Assembly: GCA_045640905.1 (NCBI GenBank)
Contig: JAZUFW010000087.1
Coordinates: forward strand, 7,835-71,834
DNA length: 64,000 nucleotides
Direction of reading: 5' to 3'
Source: JAILLW01 sp045640905
Lineage (GTDB): Bacteria > Bacillota > Clostridia > Lachnospirales > Lachnospiraceae
This document shows, in pieces, positions 7,564 through 17,036 of this stretch. The notes under the pieces were generated by a model, which was not told the origin of the DNA, did not search any database, and saw only the letters and a list, made by a program, of their open reading frames with translations. Position 1 is the stretch's first letter, and each line of letters starts with the position of its first letter. The translations under genes and the position numbers were made by a program.

Positions 7564-9423
7564 CTACTGAGCATAGTAATTCACTATATTCTGTGCAACC
7601 TGTTCGGTAATTCCGTCAATGGCGGAAAGTTCTTCTACGGAAGCTTTCTTTATATCTTCAATCGAATCATAAGCACGCATCAAAGCCTTTTTACGTGAAG
7701 GGCCGACTCCGGGAATATCATCGAGCGAAGATTTTATTTGCGATTTGCCACGTAACGACCGGTGATACTCTATCGCAAATCTGTGTGCTTCATCCTGAAT
7801 TCGGGTTATCAGTTTAAAGCCTTCGGAATGTGTATCTATCGGCAATTCAACATTCTCGTAATACAGTCCCCTCGTGTTATGATTATCATCTTTTACCATA
7901 CCGCAAACAGGTATGTTCAGATGCAATTCTTCAAGTACTTCTTTCGCAATATTCACCTGCCCTTTGCCGCCGTCCATAAGTAAAAGATCCGGGAACTTGG
8001 TAAAAGAGCCGTATTGATTATCCAATCCTCTTGAACGCAGATCTTCTTTTTCGGAAAGTCCATGAAGAAATCTTCGCTCCAGCACCTCTTTCATGCAGGC
8101 ATAGTCATTCGGTCCGGCAACACTTCTTATCTTAAATTTCCTGTAATCGGATTTCTTTGCTTCACCTTTCTCAAAAACAACCATCGATCCGACATTCAAA
8201 AATCCGCTGATGTTTGATATATCAAAAGCTTCCATTCTGTTTATCGAAGGAATTCCCAGAACATTCTCTATCTCATGAACCGCTCCGATGGTCTTTGCTT
8301 CTTTTAACTTTATTCTTTCCTTATCCTTTTGAAGCACCAGTCCTGCATTCTTTTTGCACAGTTCAACCAGTTTTTCCTTTTGACCGATTTGCGGAATCAG
8401 AATGTGAACACGGGCACCCTTTTTCTGCGATAAAAACTGCTCCAAAATGTCAATATCATCTATCGAAGCAGACAGCATTATCTCACGCGGAACAAAGGGA
8501 GTACCTGCATAAAACTGTTTAACAAAATCAAGCAGGATATCACTCTCGGTTTTTCCTGACACATGTGTCATATAGTGATGTTCCCTGCCGATAAGTTTTC
8601 CTTCGCGAACAAAAAAGACCTGGACCACCGCATCATCGTTTTCTATTGCTGCGGCAACTATATCTTTATCATCAAAATCATATGCTGTAATTTTTTGCTT
8701 TTCGGAAATGGCAAGTACGGAATTATAATAATCCCTTATTTTGGCAGCTTCCTCAAACTGTAACTCGTCGGCGTAGGCATTCATTTTCTCCTTCAACTCG
8801 GACAGCACTTTTTTGTACTCTCCCGAAAGCAGAAGTAATGCTTCATTAACATGTTCGGCATATTCTTCTTTGGATATTTTTCCGCAGCACGGTGCCGAAC
8901 ATTGTCCCAAATGATAATTCAGACATTCTCTGTCATTTTCATCTTTCAAACACTTATTACAGGTCCGAAGCTTAAATAGTTTATTTACCAATTCGACCGT
9001 ATTATTGACATCAAAAGCAGAGGAATAAGGGCCGAAATACTTCGCTTTATCCTTTTTCACCTGCCTGGTCACCAGTACTCTCGGAAACTCCTCATTCAGG
9101 GTTACCTTAATATACGGATACGTTTTATCATCCTTGAGCAAGGTATTATATTTCGGCGAATGTTCCTTTATCAGGTTATTTTCCAGAACCAGCGCTTCCA
9201 ATTCGGAATCCGTAACAATGTATTCAAATCGATCGATCAGTGAAACCATTTTGTCAATGGCAGGACCTCGTCCGACAATTTTGCGAAAATAGGACCTGAC
9301 ACGTGAATGAAGGTCTTTGGCCTTTCCCACGTAAATTACAGTGTCATCTATATCATGCATGATATAGACACCCGGTTCGTGCGGAAGTTTATGAAGTTCT
9401 TCGTCAAAATTGAAATAACTCAT
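7564..9423 (-). CDS. uvrC: Excinuclease ABC subunit C
   Basis: Nuclease subunit of nucleotide excision repair; UvrB-UvrC makes the two incisions around bulky lesions. 619 residues, as expected. Seen: N-terminal GIY-YIG nuclease (EPGVYIMHD, IYVGKAKDLHSRV, residues about 14-50), a Cys-containing stretch near 155-180 (CNKCL, CLNYHLGQCSAPC), the UVR helix pair that binds UvrB near 205-240, an RNase H-like half (EAFDISNISG, LLLMDGGKGQ) and C-terminal helix-hairpin-helix repeats (IPGVGPSRKKALM). The start is preceded by GGAAGAG. uvrB and uvrA are not in this window. Confidence 0.97.
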   Translation of the reverse strand: MSYFNFDEELHKLPHEPGVYIMHDIDDTVIYVGKAKDLHSRVRSYFRKIVGRGPAIDKMVSLIDRFEYIVTDSELEALVLENNLIKEHSPKYNTLLKDDKTYPYIKVTLNEEFPRVLVTRQVKKDKAKYFGPYSSAFDVNNTVELVNKLFKLRTCNKCLKDENDRECLNYHLGQCSAPCCGKISKEEYAEHVNEALLLLSGEYKKVLSELKEKMNAYADELQFEEAAKIRDYYNSVLAISEKQKITAYDFDDKDIVAAAIENDDAVVQVFFVREGKLIGREHHYMTHVSGKTESDILLDFVKQFYAGTPFVPREIMLSASIDDIDILEQFLSQKKGARVHILIPQIGQKEKLVELCKKNAGLVLQKDKERIKLKEAKTIGAVHEIENVLGIPSINRMEAFDISNISGFLNVGSMVVFEKGEAKKSDYRKFKIRSVAGPNDYACMKEVLERRFLHGLSEKEDLRSRGLDNQYGSFTKFPDLLLMDGGKGQVNIAKEVLEELHLNIPVCGMVKDDNHNTRGLYYENVELPIDTHSEGFKLITRIQDEAHRFAIEYHRSLRGKSQIKSSLDDIPGVGPSRKKALMRAYDSIEDIKKASVEELSAIDGITEQVAQNIVNYYAQ

Positions 9424-9484
9424 TATTTGTCTCTTCCTTTTGCTTCAAAACCTATTTTATGTCATAAATCATCACAATTGCAAT

Positions 9485-9525
9485 ATATAGAGAACACCCC
9501 TCGAATGGAGGGGTGTTCTCTATAT
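9485..9525 (-). terminator. Perfect 18-bp stem-loop after the ABC exporter operon
   Basis: A perfect inverted repeat: arms 9485-9502 and 9508-9525, core AGAACACCCCTC, with a five-base loop GAATG. It begins 18 bases after the stop of the ABC gene on the minus strand. The following bases are only moderately T-rich, so termination is likely but could be imperfect; an RNA-stabilising role is the alternative. Confidence 0.75.
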
Positions 9526-9543
9526 CGAACCGTCTTTACGGAT

Positions 9544-11328
9544 TTATGCTATATCATTCATCTGTGCCGTATAAAGCTTGTAATACAGGCCTTTCTTTGA
9601 AAGCAGTTCTTCATGGGTGCCGCATTCAACTATACCGCCGTCATTTATATACATAATCTTGTCACAGTTTTTAATTGTTGACAATCTATGAGCAATAATA
9701 AACGAAGTTCTGCCCTTCAGCATGGCATCCAATCCCTTTTGCAGAGCTTTTTCGGTCTGAACATCAATGCTTGAAGTAGCCTCATCCAAAACCAATATGG
9801 ACGGATTCGAAAGCAACGTTCTTGCAAAAGAAATAAGCTGCTTTTGACCCTGTGAAAGCAATGCACCTCTTTCTTTGACCTCCGTATCATATCCGTTGGT
9901 CATACGACTGATAAAATCATCGGCACATACAATTTTTGATGCTTTTACTATCTCATCGTGCGTTGCATCAAGCTTTCCGTATCTGATATTGTCTTCTATG
10001 GTTCCGGAGAAAATAAAACTGTCCTGAAGCATTATTCCCATCTGAGAACGCAGCGAATTAAGTGTTACTTTTGAAATGTCATGTCCGTCAATCAAAACCT
10101 GTCCGGAATTAACGTTATAGAATCTGGAAAGCAGATTTACGATAGTACTCTTTCCGGCTCCGGTGGGACCTACCAGTGCAACACTTTCACCCGGCTTAAC
10201 GGTAAAGGAAACATTGTGAAGAACATCCTGATCCTTTTCATAAGCAAAGGTGACATTCCTGAATTCAACTTCACCCTTTATCGGAGGTAATGTTTCGGCA
10301 TCGGGAGCATCATCAACCGTAACAGGCTCATCCAATGTTTCAAAAATTCTCTCAAGATAAGCTATATTGTTAATAAAGTTATTGAATATATTACCGAGGT
10401 TCATTATCGGCTGCCAGAAACGTGATGCATAACTGGCTATGGCTACAATAGTACCTACCGTTTCATGTCCCTGTCCGAAAATAACCAATCCGCAGATAAA
10501 AATCGCAGCTCTGACCCAAACGGAAATATTATCAATTCCGGGCCACACCAGGTTACTCCATCTGACTGCCCACATCCAACTTTTATTACACTTCGTACTC
10601 AGCATATCAAATATTTCGGCATTTTCGTCCTCACGTGCGAATATCTGAGTAATTCTCGCTCCGACTATATTTTCCTGAAGATATGCATTAAGATTTGAAT
10701 TCTTATTGGAAACCTGTTGCCATGCCTTTCTTTGCTTGTTCTTAATCCAGAACATGAAGACCATCAAAATCGGCACGCCGCACATTACTACGGAAGCCAG
10801 TTTAACATCGACTGCAAACATGAACACAACGATAAAAATCAGGTTCATGATTTCCAAAATGACATTAATCAATCCGTTTGAAAGCATATCCGATACCGAA
10901 TTGACGTAATTGACTACTCTGATGAGTATCTTGCCGTGCGGTCTGTCATCATAATACTGGAAAGGCAATTTCTGCAGATGCGCAAAAATGTCTTTACGAA
11001 TATCGAAAATAATATTCTGGCTGACATCAACCATGATTTTTGATCGTATGGTCGTAAAGATAACACTGATGACATATACACCAACCAATACAAAGACCAA
11101 AGTAAGGAGCATCTTTGTATCTTTGTTCGGAATGTCTATATCAAGCGCATGTTGCGTAATGACAGGTGCAAACAATCCGGCAATAGCACCCAATGCGCTC
11201 AACACCAGTGCAAATATCATTCGTCCCAAATACTTTTTGATATATACAAAAGCTCGCATCAGGTGATGTATGTCAAAAGGTTCTTCCAGTATTTCGTCTT
11301 CTTTGTAAGTATTCCTTCTTTCTGCCAT
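9544..11328 (-). CDS. ABC exporter half-transporter, subunit with the intact catalytic Glu
   Basis: 594-residue fusion of a six-helix exporter membrane domain (about 30-310) and an ATPase domain. ATPase motifs: Walker A GPTGAGKST, signature LLSQGQKQL (Gln replaces the second Gly of LSGGQ), Walker B ILVLDEATSSID with catalytic Glu, and switch His in IIAHRLST. It overlaps the partner gene by four bases (ATGA), so translation is coupled. Together the two look like a heterodimeric multidrug or lipid exporter of the BmrCD or TM287/288 type, where one ATP site is degenerate. The cargo cannot be read from sequence. Confidence 0.92.
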   Translation of the reverse strand: MAERRNTYKEDEILEEPFDIHHLMRAFVYIKKYLGRMIFALVLSALGAIAGLFAPVITQHALDIDIPNKDTKMLLTLVFVLVGVYVISVIFTTIRSKIMVDVSQNIIFDIRKDIFAHLQKLPFQYYDDRPHGKILIRVVNYVNSVSDMLSNGLINVILEIMNLIFIVVFMFAVDVKLASVVMCGVPILMVFMFWIKNKQRKAWQQVSNKNSNLNAYLQENIVGARITQIFAREDENAEIFDMLSTKCNKSWMWAVRWSNLVWPGIDNISVWVRAAIFICGLVIFGQGHETVGTIVAIASYASRFWQPIMNLGNIFNNFINNIAYLERIFETLDEPVTVDDAPDAETLPPIKGEVEFRNVTFAYEKDQDVLHNVSFTVKPGESVALVGPTGAGKSTIVNLLSRFYNVNSGQVLIDGHDISKVTLNSLRSQMGIMLQDSFIFSGTIEDNIRYGKLDATHDEIVKASKIVCADDFISRMTNGYDTEVKERGALLSQGQKQLISFARTLLSNPSILVLDEATSSIDVQTEKALQKGLDAMLKGRTSFIIAHRLSTIKNCDKIMYINDGGIVECGTHEELLSKKGLYYKLYTAQMNDIA

Positions 11329-13109
11329 CAGCTCACCTGCTCTCCCAACTGCAATTTGACGAGTTCATAATAATATCCCTTTTGAGCAATCAGCTCTTCA
11401 TGGGTTCCCGACTCGGTAATCTCGCCGTCTCTCAAAATCAAAATCTTGTCGGCATTCTTGGTGGTAGACACTCTTTGAGCAATGATTATCTTGGTGCAAT
11501 TAAAGTCCAAATTATTCAAAGCTTCCTGAATATGCTTTTCCGTTTCCATATCAACCGCAGAAGTTGTATCATCCAAAATCAGTATCGAGGGCTTAATCGC
11601 CAATGCTCTGGCCAGCGATATACGCTGTTTCTGTCCGCCGGACAATCCGACTCCTCTTTCCCCGACAATCGTTTCATATCCTTCGGGCATCTGAGCAATA
11701 AACTCATCAGCCGCCGCATATTTTGCAAACTTAACTACTTCATCCTTCTTTATATGGATATCACCGTATGCGATGTTTCCGTCAATTGACTCAGAATAAA
11801 GCAATACGTCCTGTGTGGCCATACCTATATTGGTTCGAAGTTGGTTCAGTTTCAAGTCTCTGACATTAATGTCATCAACCAAAACTTCTCCGCCCGTAGC
11901 CTCATAGAATCTCGGAATCAACTGAATCAACGAAGTTTTTCCGCATCCGGTTTCACCCATTATGGCAATCGTTTCACCCGGATTGGCCGTGAAAGAAATG
12001 TTCTTTAATACAGGAAGAACGCCATCATCATAAATAAAGCTGACATTTTTAAACTCAACTTTTCCTTTAAAGCGTTCAGGTTTATCTATCGCATTCTCCG
12101 AATCCACAATGACAGGTTCGGAATAATATATTTCCATTACTTTAGCCGAAGCGGCACGGAAACGCTGGAACTCGTTCATGATATTACCCAGCTGTCTCAT
12201 GGGATTTGAAAGAGCCCATGTCAATCCCGAAAAAGCAACATACTCACCCATGGTCAATCTGCCGTTAATAATGAACAAGCCTCCGACCAATAACAAAATA
12301 ACAGGCAATAAGTTTGCGCAGGTTTCAATATAAGGATAAAACTTCAGCCAAACATTGGCTGTGGCTTTGTTGGTCACGGAATAATCTGTATTACATTCAC
12401 CGAACTTGTTTATTTCGTATTCTTCTCTGGCAAAAGCTTTAACAACCCTGTTTCCTGAAATGTTCTCCTGTGCCACGGTATTCATGTACGCCAGTTTTTC
12501 TCGAAGCAGGGCATGCATGGGAGCAACTTTTGTTTTGAAAATTACTACAATTATGAAAATGAACGGAGCTATCATAATTAGTGCCGTAGCTAGCTGCCAA
12601 TCCATAATATAAAAATAAACCAGCGTGGCTCCCATCAGTGAAAAAGCTTCGACAATACTACGTATAACCCATGCGATGTTATGACGTACGGCATCAAGGT
12701 CACCCGTAAGTCTCGTCATCAGGTCACCGGTTCGATACTCGTTATAAAAACGCATATCCTGTCGCTCTATTTTGTTGAAAAGGAAATTTCTGATCTTTAG
12801 CAGGACATACTGGGATACATACTCATATCCCATACAGTCAAGATATACCACCAGAGTTCGAAACAGCGTCAGCAAAATCATTCCTATTATCAACTGATAA
12901 AATACATCCCGATGATAAAGCATGTTTTCTGCCGCATTCTCGCCGGTCAAAAATTCATCAACTATTCTCCCCGAAAAATACGGCACCGTTAACTGTAAGG
13001 CATTGTACACAACGGTTCCGAACATAGCAAAAATGAACATGACACGTCTTCCCTTCATGTTCATCCACAACCACTTTATTCTTCCGGGCATTTTCTTATC
13101 CTGTTCCAT
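11328..13109 (-). CDS. ABC exporter half-transporter, subunit with degenerate Walker B and H-loop
   Basis: 593 residues, membrane domain then ATPase. Walker A is GETGCGKTS and the signature is a perfect LSGGQKQR, but Walker B reads ILILDDTTSAVD (Asp where the catalytic Glu belongs) and the switch motif reads IIAQRVST (Gln for His). These are the substitutions of the inactive half-site in heterodimeric exporters, and they complement the weak signature LSQGQ of the partner: degenerate Walker B and degenerate signature would meet in the same composite site. It is the first gene of the pair, with AGAGGTC before its ATG and a promoter about 45 bases upstream. Confidence 0.92.
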   Translation of the reverse strand: MEQDKKMPGRIKWLWMNMKGRRVMFIFAMFGTVVYNALQLTVPYFSGRIVDEFLTGENAAENMLYHRDVFYQLIIGMILLTLFRTLVVYLDCMGYEYVSQYVLLKIRNFLFNKIERQDMRFYNEYRTGDLMTRLTGDLDAVRHNIAWVIRSIVEAFSLMGATLVYFYIMDWQLATALIMIAPFIFIIVVIFKTKVAPMHALLREKLAYMNTVAQENISGNRVVKAFAREEYEINKFGECNTDYSVTNKATANVWLKFYPYIETCANLLPVILLLVGGLFIINGRLTMGEYVAFSGLTWALSNPMRQLGNIMNEFQRFRAASAKVMEIYYSEPVIVDSENAIDKPERFKGKVEFKNVSFIYDDGVLPVLKNISFTANPGETIAIMGETGCGKTSLIQLIPRFYEATGGEVLVDDINVRDLKLNQLRTNIGMATQDVLLYSESIDGNIAYGDIHIKKDEVVKFAKYAAADEFIAQMPEGYETIVGERGVGLSGGQKQRISLARALAIKPSILILDDTTSAVDMETEKHIQEALNNLDFNCTKIIIAQRVSTTKNADKILILRDGEITESGTHEELIAQKGYYYELVKLQLGEQVS

Positions 13110-13151
13110 AACTGACCTCTAACCAGATTAAAACGAATTATACAATTAGTA

Positions 13152-13179
13152 ATTATATCCCACTCAAAATGCTAAACAA
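13152..13179 (-). promoter_or_regulatory. Probable promoter of the ABC exporter pair
   Basis: On the minus strand TTGTTT (13174-13179) and TATAAT (13152-13157) are separated by 16 bases, about 45 bases before the ATG at 13109. The -10 is perfect and the -35 is weaker. Confidence 0.6.
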
Positions 13180-13325
13180 TGCATTATTTGCCACAAAGTT
13201 ATCAGTTTGTTTCATTTTTTGAATAGCGCTTAAGTTTTTCTTGCAATATTCTTCTGCGCATAAGTCGAATCCCACGGAGTGTTTTTATTTCATAGGCAAT
13301 TCAAGAAATTTCCTATGAAATGAAG

Positions 13326-13358
13326 AAACCTCCAAACGAATTTCTCGCTTGGAGGTTT
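13326..13358 (-). terminator. Intrinsic terminator after ftsH
   Basis: Ten-bp stem, AAACCTCCAA (13326-13335) with TTGGAGGTTT (13349-13358), ten bases beyond the ftsH stop, followed on the minus strand by a T-rich stretch (TTTCTTCATTTC). A second inverted repeat (arms 13287-13296 and 13312-13321) follows but has no T-run for this strand. The rest of the 259-base gap up to the ABC gene holds the ABC promoter and no convincing gene. Confidence 0.8.
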
Positions 13359-13368
13359 ATATCATACA

Positions 13369-15564
13369 TTACATTCCGGAAAAGCGGCCTCTGTCCGCAT
13401 CGTCCTTTTTAGACAAATCGGGCCCGGGAGTAGGCGGCATCCACTTTTGAGGGTTGGGATCAACGGGTTTTTCATCAGTCGTTTTTGTATCATCATCGAT
13501 GGTCTCATCAATAACGGATCCTGCGGGAGTCTCATCATTTTTTTCAATATCTTCCGCATCATTTCCCTCACTCGGGTTTTCATTACTCTCTTCGGGTTCG
13601 GGGATACCTTTTTCCTGTCTGTATATCTTCATAAACTCTTTGCCGGTAATCGTTTCCTTTTCCAAAAGATGCTCGGCCAGCTTATGCATTATTTCTATAT
13701 TTTCCGAAAGCATTTTTTTGGCTTCGGCATAACAATCCTTGAGAATGGACATTATCTCGGTATCAATATCCGCAACCGTTCTGTCGGAACACGTATATTT
13801 AGCCGTTCCGTCCAAATACTGGCTTTCTACCGTAGCAAGTCCCATTAAGCCGAATTTTTCCGACATTCCGAATCTGGTAACCATATTCTGAGCCAGTGAA
13901 GTCGCTTTTTCTATATCATTGGCAGCGCCTGTCGTAACATCACCGAAAATCAATTCTTCGGCAGCTCGGCCGCCTAAAAGACCGACAATGTTATCGTGAA
14001 GTTCAGCCTTGGATTCGAGATACTTTTCCTCCTCGGGAACGTTCATTACATATCCCAAAGCACCCATGGTTCTGGGAACAATGGTAATTTTCTGAATCGG
14101 TTCGGAATTTTTTTGCAATGCGGATATCAACGCGTGTCCGACTTCATGATATGACACAATCTTTCTCTCTTTTTGAGACATGATTCTGTCTTTCTTTTCT
14201 TTTCCGACCAGAACCTGCTCAACAGCGGCAAACAGGTCTTTTTGATTTACTGCATTTCTTCCGCTCTGTACCGCCATAATAGCAGCTTCGTTTATCATAT
14301 TGGCCAAGTCTGCACCTACGGCGCCGGATGTAGCCAATGCTATTTCATTCAAATCCACGGATTCATCCATGTGAACATCCTTGGCATGTACTTTTAGGAT
14401 TTCCACACGTCCCTTTAAATCGGGTTTATCAACAATAATACGTCTGTCAAATCGTCCGGGACGAAGCAGTGCCTTATCCAGAATCTCAGGTCTGTTGGTT
14501 GCACCCAAAACCAGAATACCCTTGGAGGTATCAAATCCATCCATCTCCGAAAGCAACTGATTAAGCGTCTGCTCACGTTCTTCGTTTCCACCGCCGTACT
14601 TGGAATCACGGCTTCTGCCGATGGCATCAATTTCATCTATAAAAATGATACAGGGAGCATTCTTGGTTGCTTCCTTAAACAAGTCCCTGACACGGCTGGC
14701 TCCGACACCGACATACAGTTCGATAAAATCGGATCCGGATAAAGAAAAGAACGGAACATGTGCTTCACCGGCAACAGCCTTTGCAAGCAATGTTTTACCT
14801 GTTCCGGGAGGTCCTACAAGCAATGCACCCTTCGGAAGCTTGGCTCCGATTCCCGAATACTTCTCGGGATTATGCAAAAAGTCGACCACTTCAACCAGTG
14901 ATTCTTTTGCTTCATCTTCACCGGCAACATCCTTAAATGTTACTCCGGTTTCCTTTTGAACATATACCTTGGCATTTGATTTTCCAACGCCCATCATACC
15001 GCTGCCTTTGCTCATTCTCCTAAACAGCAGACTCAAAAGTCCCCACATCAGAAGAATCGGTACGACATATGAAATCAGGAAGCTCAAAATAACCGAACTC
15101 GAATTCGTTACTTTACCGGAAACCTCGACATTTGCTTTTAAAAGACGTCCTGTCAAAGTATCGTCTTCTTCGATTTTACCGGTATAATAAATTGTATTGC
15201 TTCCCGGCAAGCCTTTACCGAAAGAATATAAAATACTGAAATAATCAGCATTCTTTTCTTCGCCTTTGGGCGTAATAATGATTCTGTCCGAATCAATTTC
15301 AACAGATTCTATTTTATTTTCGTTCAGCATATTTATGAATTCGGAATATGTAATTTCCTCTTCCGTTTTCCCGGAAACCAGATTCATAAATACCGTAAAT
15401 AACAAAAGGGATAATAGCGCGGCCAGCGCAATCATCAGAAAATTCTGCTTTTTAGGGTCTTTTCCGCCGTTACCGCCGTTGTTATTACCCGAGCCGCCTC
15501 TCTTATCCGAGTTATTTGAATTATTGTAGTTGTCTTCAAATTGATTTAAATTGTTTTCGTTCAT
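13369..15564 (-). CDS. ftsH: ATP-dependent zinc metalloprotease FtsH
   Basis: Membrane-anchored AAA+ protease that degrades unassembled or misfolded membrane proteins and some regulators. 731 residues: an Asn/Gly-rich N-terminal tail (1-40), a membrane segment (about 43-64), a short extracytoplasmic domain, a second membrane segment (about 155-180), the AAA module (GPPGTGKT; Walker B IIFIDEIDAIG; arginine-finger region RPGRFDRR) and the zinc protease site HEVGH. The C-terminal tail of about 90 residues is rich in Glu, Asp, Pro and Thr, longer and more acidic than usual. It lies five bases after the DUF1846 gene. Confidence 0.97.
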   Translation of the reverse strand: MNENNLNQFEDNYNNSNNSDKRGGSGNNNGGNGGKDPKKQNFLMIALAALLSLLLFTVFMNLVSGKTEEEITYSEFINMLNENKIESVEIDSDRIIITPKGEEKNADYFSILYSFGKGLPGSNTIYYTGKIEEDDTLTGRLLKANVEVSGKVTNSSSVILSFLISYVVPILLMWGLLSLLFRRMSKGSGMMGVGKSNAKVYVQKETGVTFKDVAGEDEAKESLVEVVDFLHNPEKYSGIGAKLPKGALLVGPPGTGKTLLAKAVAGEAHVPFFSLSGSDFIELYVGVGASRVRDLFKEATKNAPCIIFIDEIDAIGRSRDSKYGGGNEEREQTLNQLLSEMDGFDTSKGILVLGATNRPEILDKALLRPGRFDRRIIVDKPDLKGRVEILKVHAKDVHMDESVDLNEIALATSGAVGADLANMINEAAIMAVQSGRNAVNQKDLFAAVEQVLVGKEKKDRIMSQKERKIVSYHEVGHALISALQKNSEPIQKITIVPRTMGALGYVMNVPEEEKYLESKAELHDNIVGLLGGRAAEELIFGDVTTGAANDIEKATSLAQNMVTRFGMSEKFGLMGLATVESQYLDGTAKYTCSDRTVADIDTEIMSILKDCYAEAKKMLSENIEIMHKLAEHLLEKETITGKEFMKIYRQEKGIPEPEESNENPSEGNDAEDIEKNDETPAGSVIDETIDDDTKTTDEKPVDPNPQKWMPPTPGPDLSKKDDADRGRFSGM

Positions 15565-15569
15565 ATTCC

Positions 15570-17030
15570 TTACTTGCGTTTAGGTTCGGAGGTTAAATCC
15601 ACACCTAATCTTTTAAATGTTTTAATATCTACATTTGACAACATAACCGAAGTATGAACCTGACAGCCTTTTAGCTTCGGAATCTGTTCCAGAGCTATTT
15701 TGGCATTCTCATCCGTGCTGGCCGAAATGGACAGCGCAATAAGAACTTCATCGGTATGAAGTCTAGGATTTTTGCCCCCCAAGTATGCTGTTTTAAGTAC
15801 CGTTATCGGCTCGATGGCCTCAGGTGAAATCACATGAACATCATGGTCGATTCCTCCCAGATACTTAAGTGCATTCAGTAAAAGTGCCGCAGATGCTCCC
15901 AAAAGATCAGATGTCTTTGAAGTAATAATAGTCCCGTCGGACAATTCGATAGCTGCGGCCGGAGCTCCTATTTTTTCGGCTCTTTCATTGGCAGCTACAG
16001 TGACCTTTCTGTCTGCGGTAGTAATCTTGGCCTGCTTCATGAGCAGTTCCATCTTATATGCTTCATTTTCCGTAGCTTTTTCTTCAACTATTCTGTTGAG
16101 AACGTTGTAATATCTACGGATTATTTCCATGTTTGAAGCGTATATACATGCTTCATCGTCAACTATACAGTTGCCCACCATATTGACCCCCATATCGGTG
16201 GGTGATTTATAAGGACTTTCTCCGTAAATGGCTTCAAACATTGCATTCAAAACCGGGAAAATCTCAATATCACGATTGTAATTAACCGTGCTGACGCCGT
16301 ATGCCTCCAAATGGAACGGGTCTATCATATTAACATCATCCAAATCTGCCGTAGCAGCTTCATACGCCAAATTAATGGGATGCTTAAGCGGAAGATTCCA
16401 AATCGGGAAAGTTTCAAATTTTGCATATCCTGCCTTTATTCCGCGCTTATTTTCGTGGTAAAGCTGACTTAAGCAGGTAGCCATTTTTCCCGAACCGGGT
16501 CCGGGAGCGGTAACAACAACAAGAGGTCTCGAAGTTTCGATATAATCATTTCTTCCGAATCCGTTTTCGGAGATAATGGTGCTGATAGCCGAAGGATATC
16601 CTTCTATCACATAATGCTTGTAGACTTTTATTCCACGCTTTTCGAGGCGGGCTTTGAATGCATCGGCAGCTGCCTGTCCCGAATAACGGGTCATTACAAC
16701 AGATCCGACATAAAGACCTCTTTTTTCAAATTCTTTCTTCAGTCGAAGAACATCCTCATCGTACGTGATGCCTAAGTCTCCGCGAACTTTGTTCTTTTCG
16801 ATATCCGCAGCGCATATAACTATTACTATCTCAGCTCTGTCGGAAAGCTTCATCAGCATTCGCAGTTTACTGTCAGGCTCAAACCCCGGCAAAACGCGGG
16901 CTGCATGATAGTCATCAAACAGTTTTCCACCGAATTCCAGATACAATTTATCTCCGAATTCACTGATTCTTTTTCGAATATGCTCCGATTGAGTCTGCAA
17001 ATATTTCTCGTTGTCAAAACCAATCTTCAT
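15570..17030 (-). CDS. DUF1846 family protein
   Basis: 486-residue cytosolic protein matching the DUF1846 family, widespread in Firmicutes and without an established function. Typical family stretches are seen: FGGKLFDDYHAARVLPGF, TRPLVVVTAPGPGSGKMATC-like text (a loop with a P-loop look but not a full Walker A), GVNMVGNCIVDD and ISISAS-type sequence near the end. It sits between glgP and ftsH, six bases after the glgP stop with AAGAAGG upstream, so probably in the same transcript. I do not assign an activity. Confidence 0.85.
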   Translation of the reverse strand: MKIGFDNEKYLQTQSEHIRKRISEFGDKLYLEFGGKLFDDYHAARVLPGFEPDSKLRMLMKLSDRAEIVIVICAADIEKNKVRGDLGITYDEDVLRLKKEFEKRGLYVGSVVMTRYSGQAAADAFKARLEKRGIKVYKHYVIEGYPSAISTIISENGFGRNDYIETSRPLVVVTAPGPGSGKMATCLSQLYHENKRGIKAGYAKFETFPIWNLPLKHPINLAYEAATADLDDVNMIDPFHLEAYGVSTVNYNRDIEIFPVLNAMFEAIYGESPYKSPTDMGVNMVGNCIVDDEACIYASNMEIIRRYYNVLNRIVEEKATENEAYKMELLMKQAKITTADRKVTVAANERAEKIGAPAAAIELSDGTIITSKTSDLLGASAALLLNALKYLGGIDHDVHVISPEAIEPITVLKTAYLGGKNPRLHTDEVLIALSISASTDENAKIALEQIPKLKGCQVHTSVMLSNVDIKTFKRLGVDLTSEPKRK

Positions 17031-17036
17031 AAAATG

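Noticed and set aside
13202..13261. 19-codon frame with basic residues before the ABC exporter pair
   Set aside because: Weak ribosome site, AT-rich context, and it lies upstream of the likely promoter; no evidence that it is translated.
13287..13321. Inverted repeat with arms ATTTCATAGG/CCTATGAAAT as a second ftsH terminator
   Set aside because: It has no T-run for the minus strand; the T-rich side faces the wrong way, so it is noted only as a secondary hairpin.
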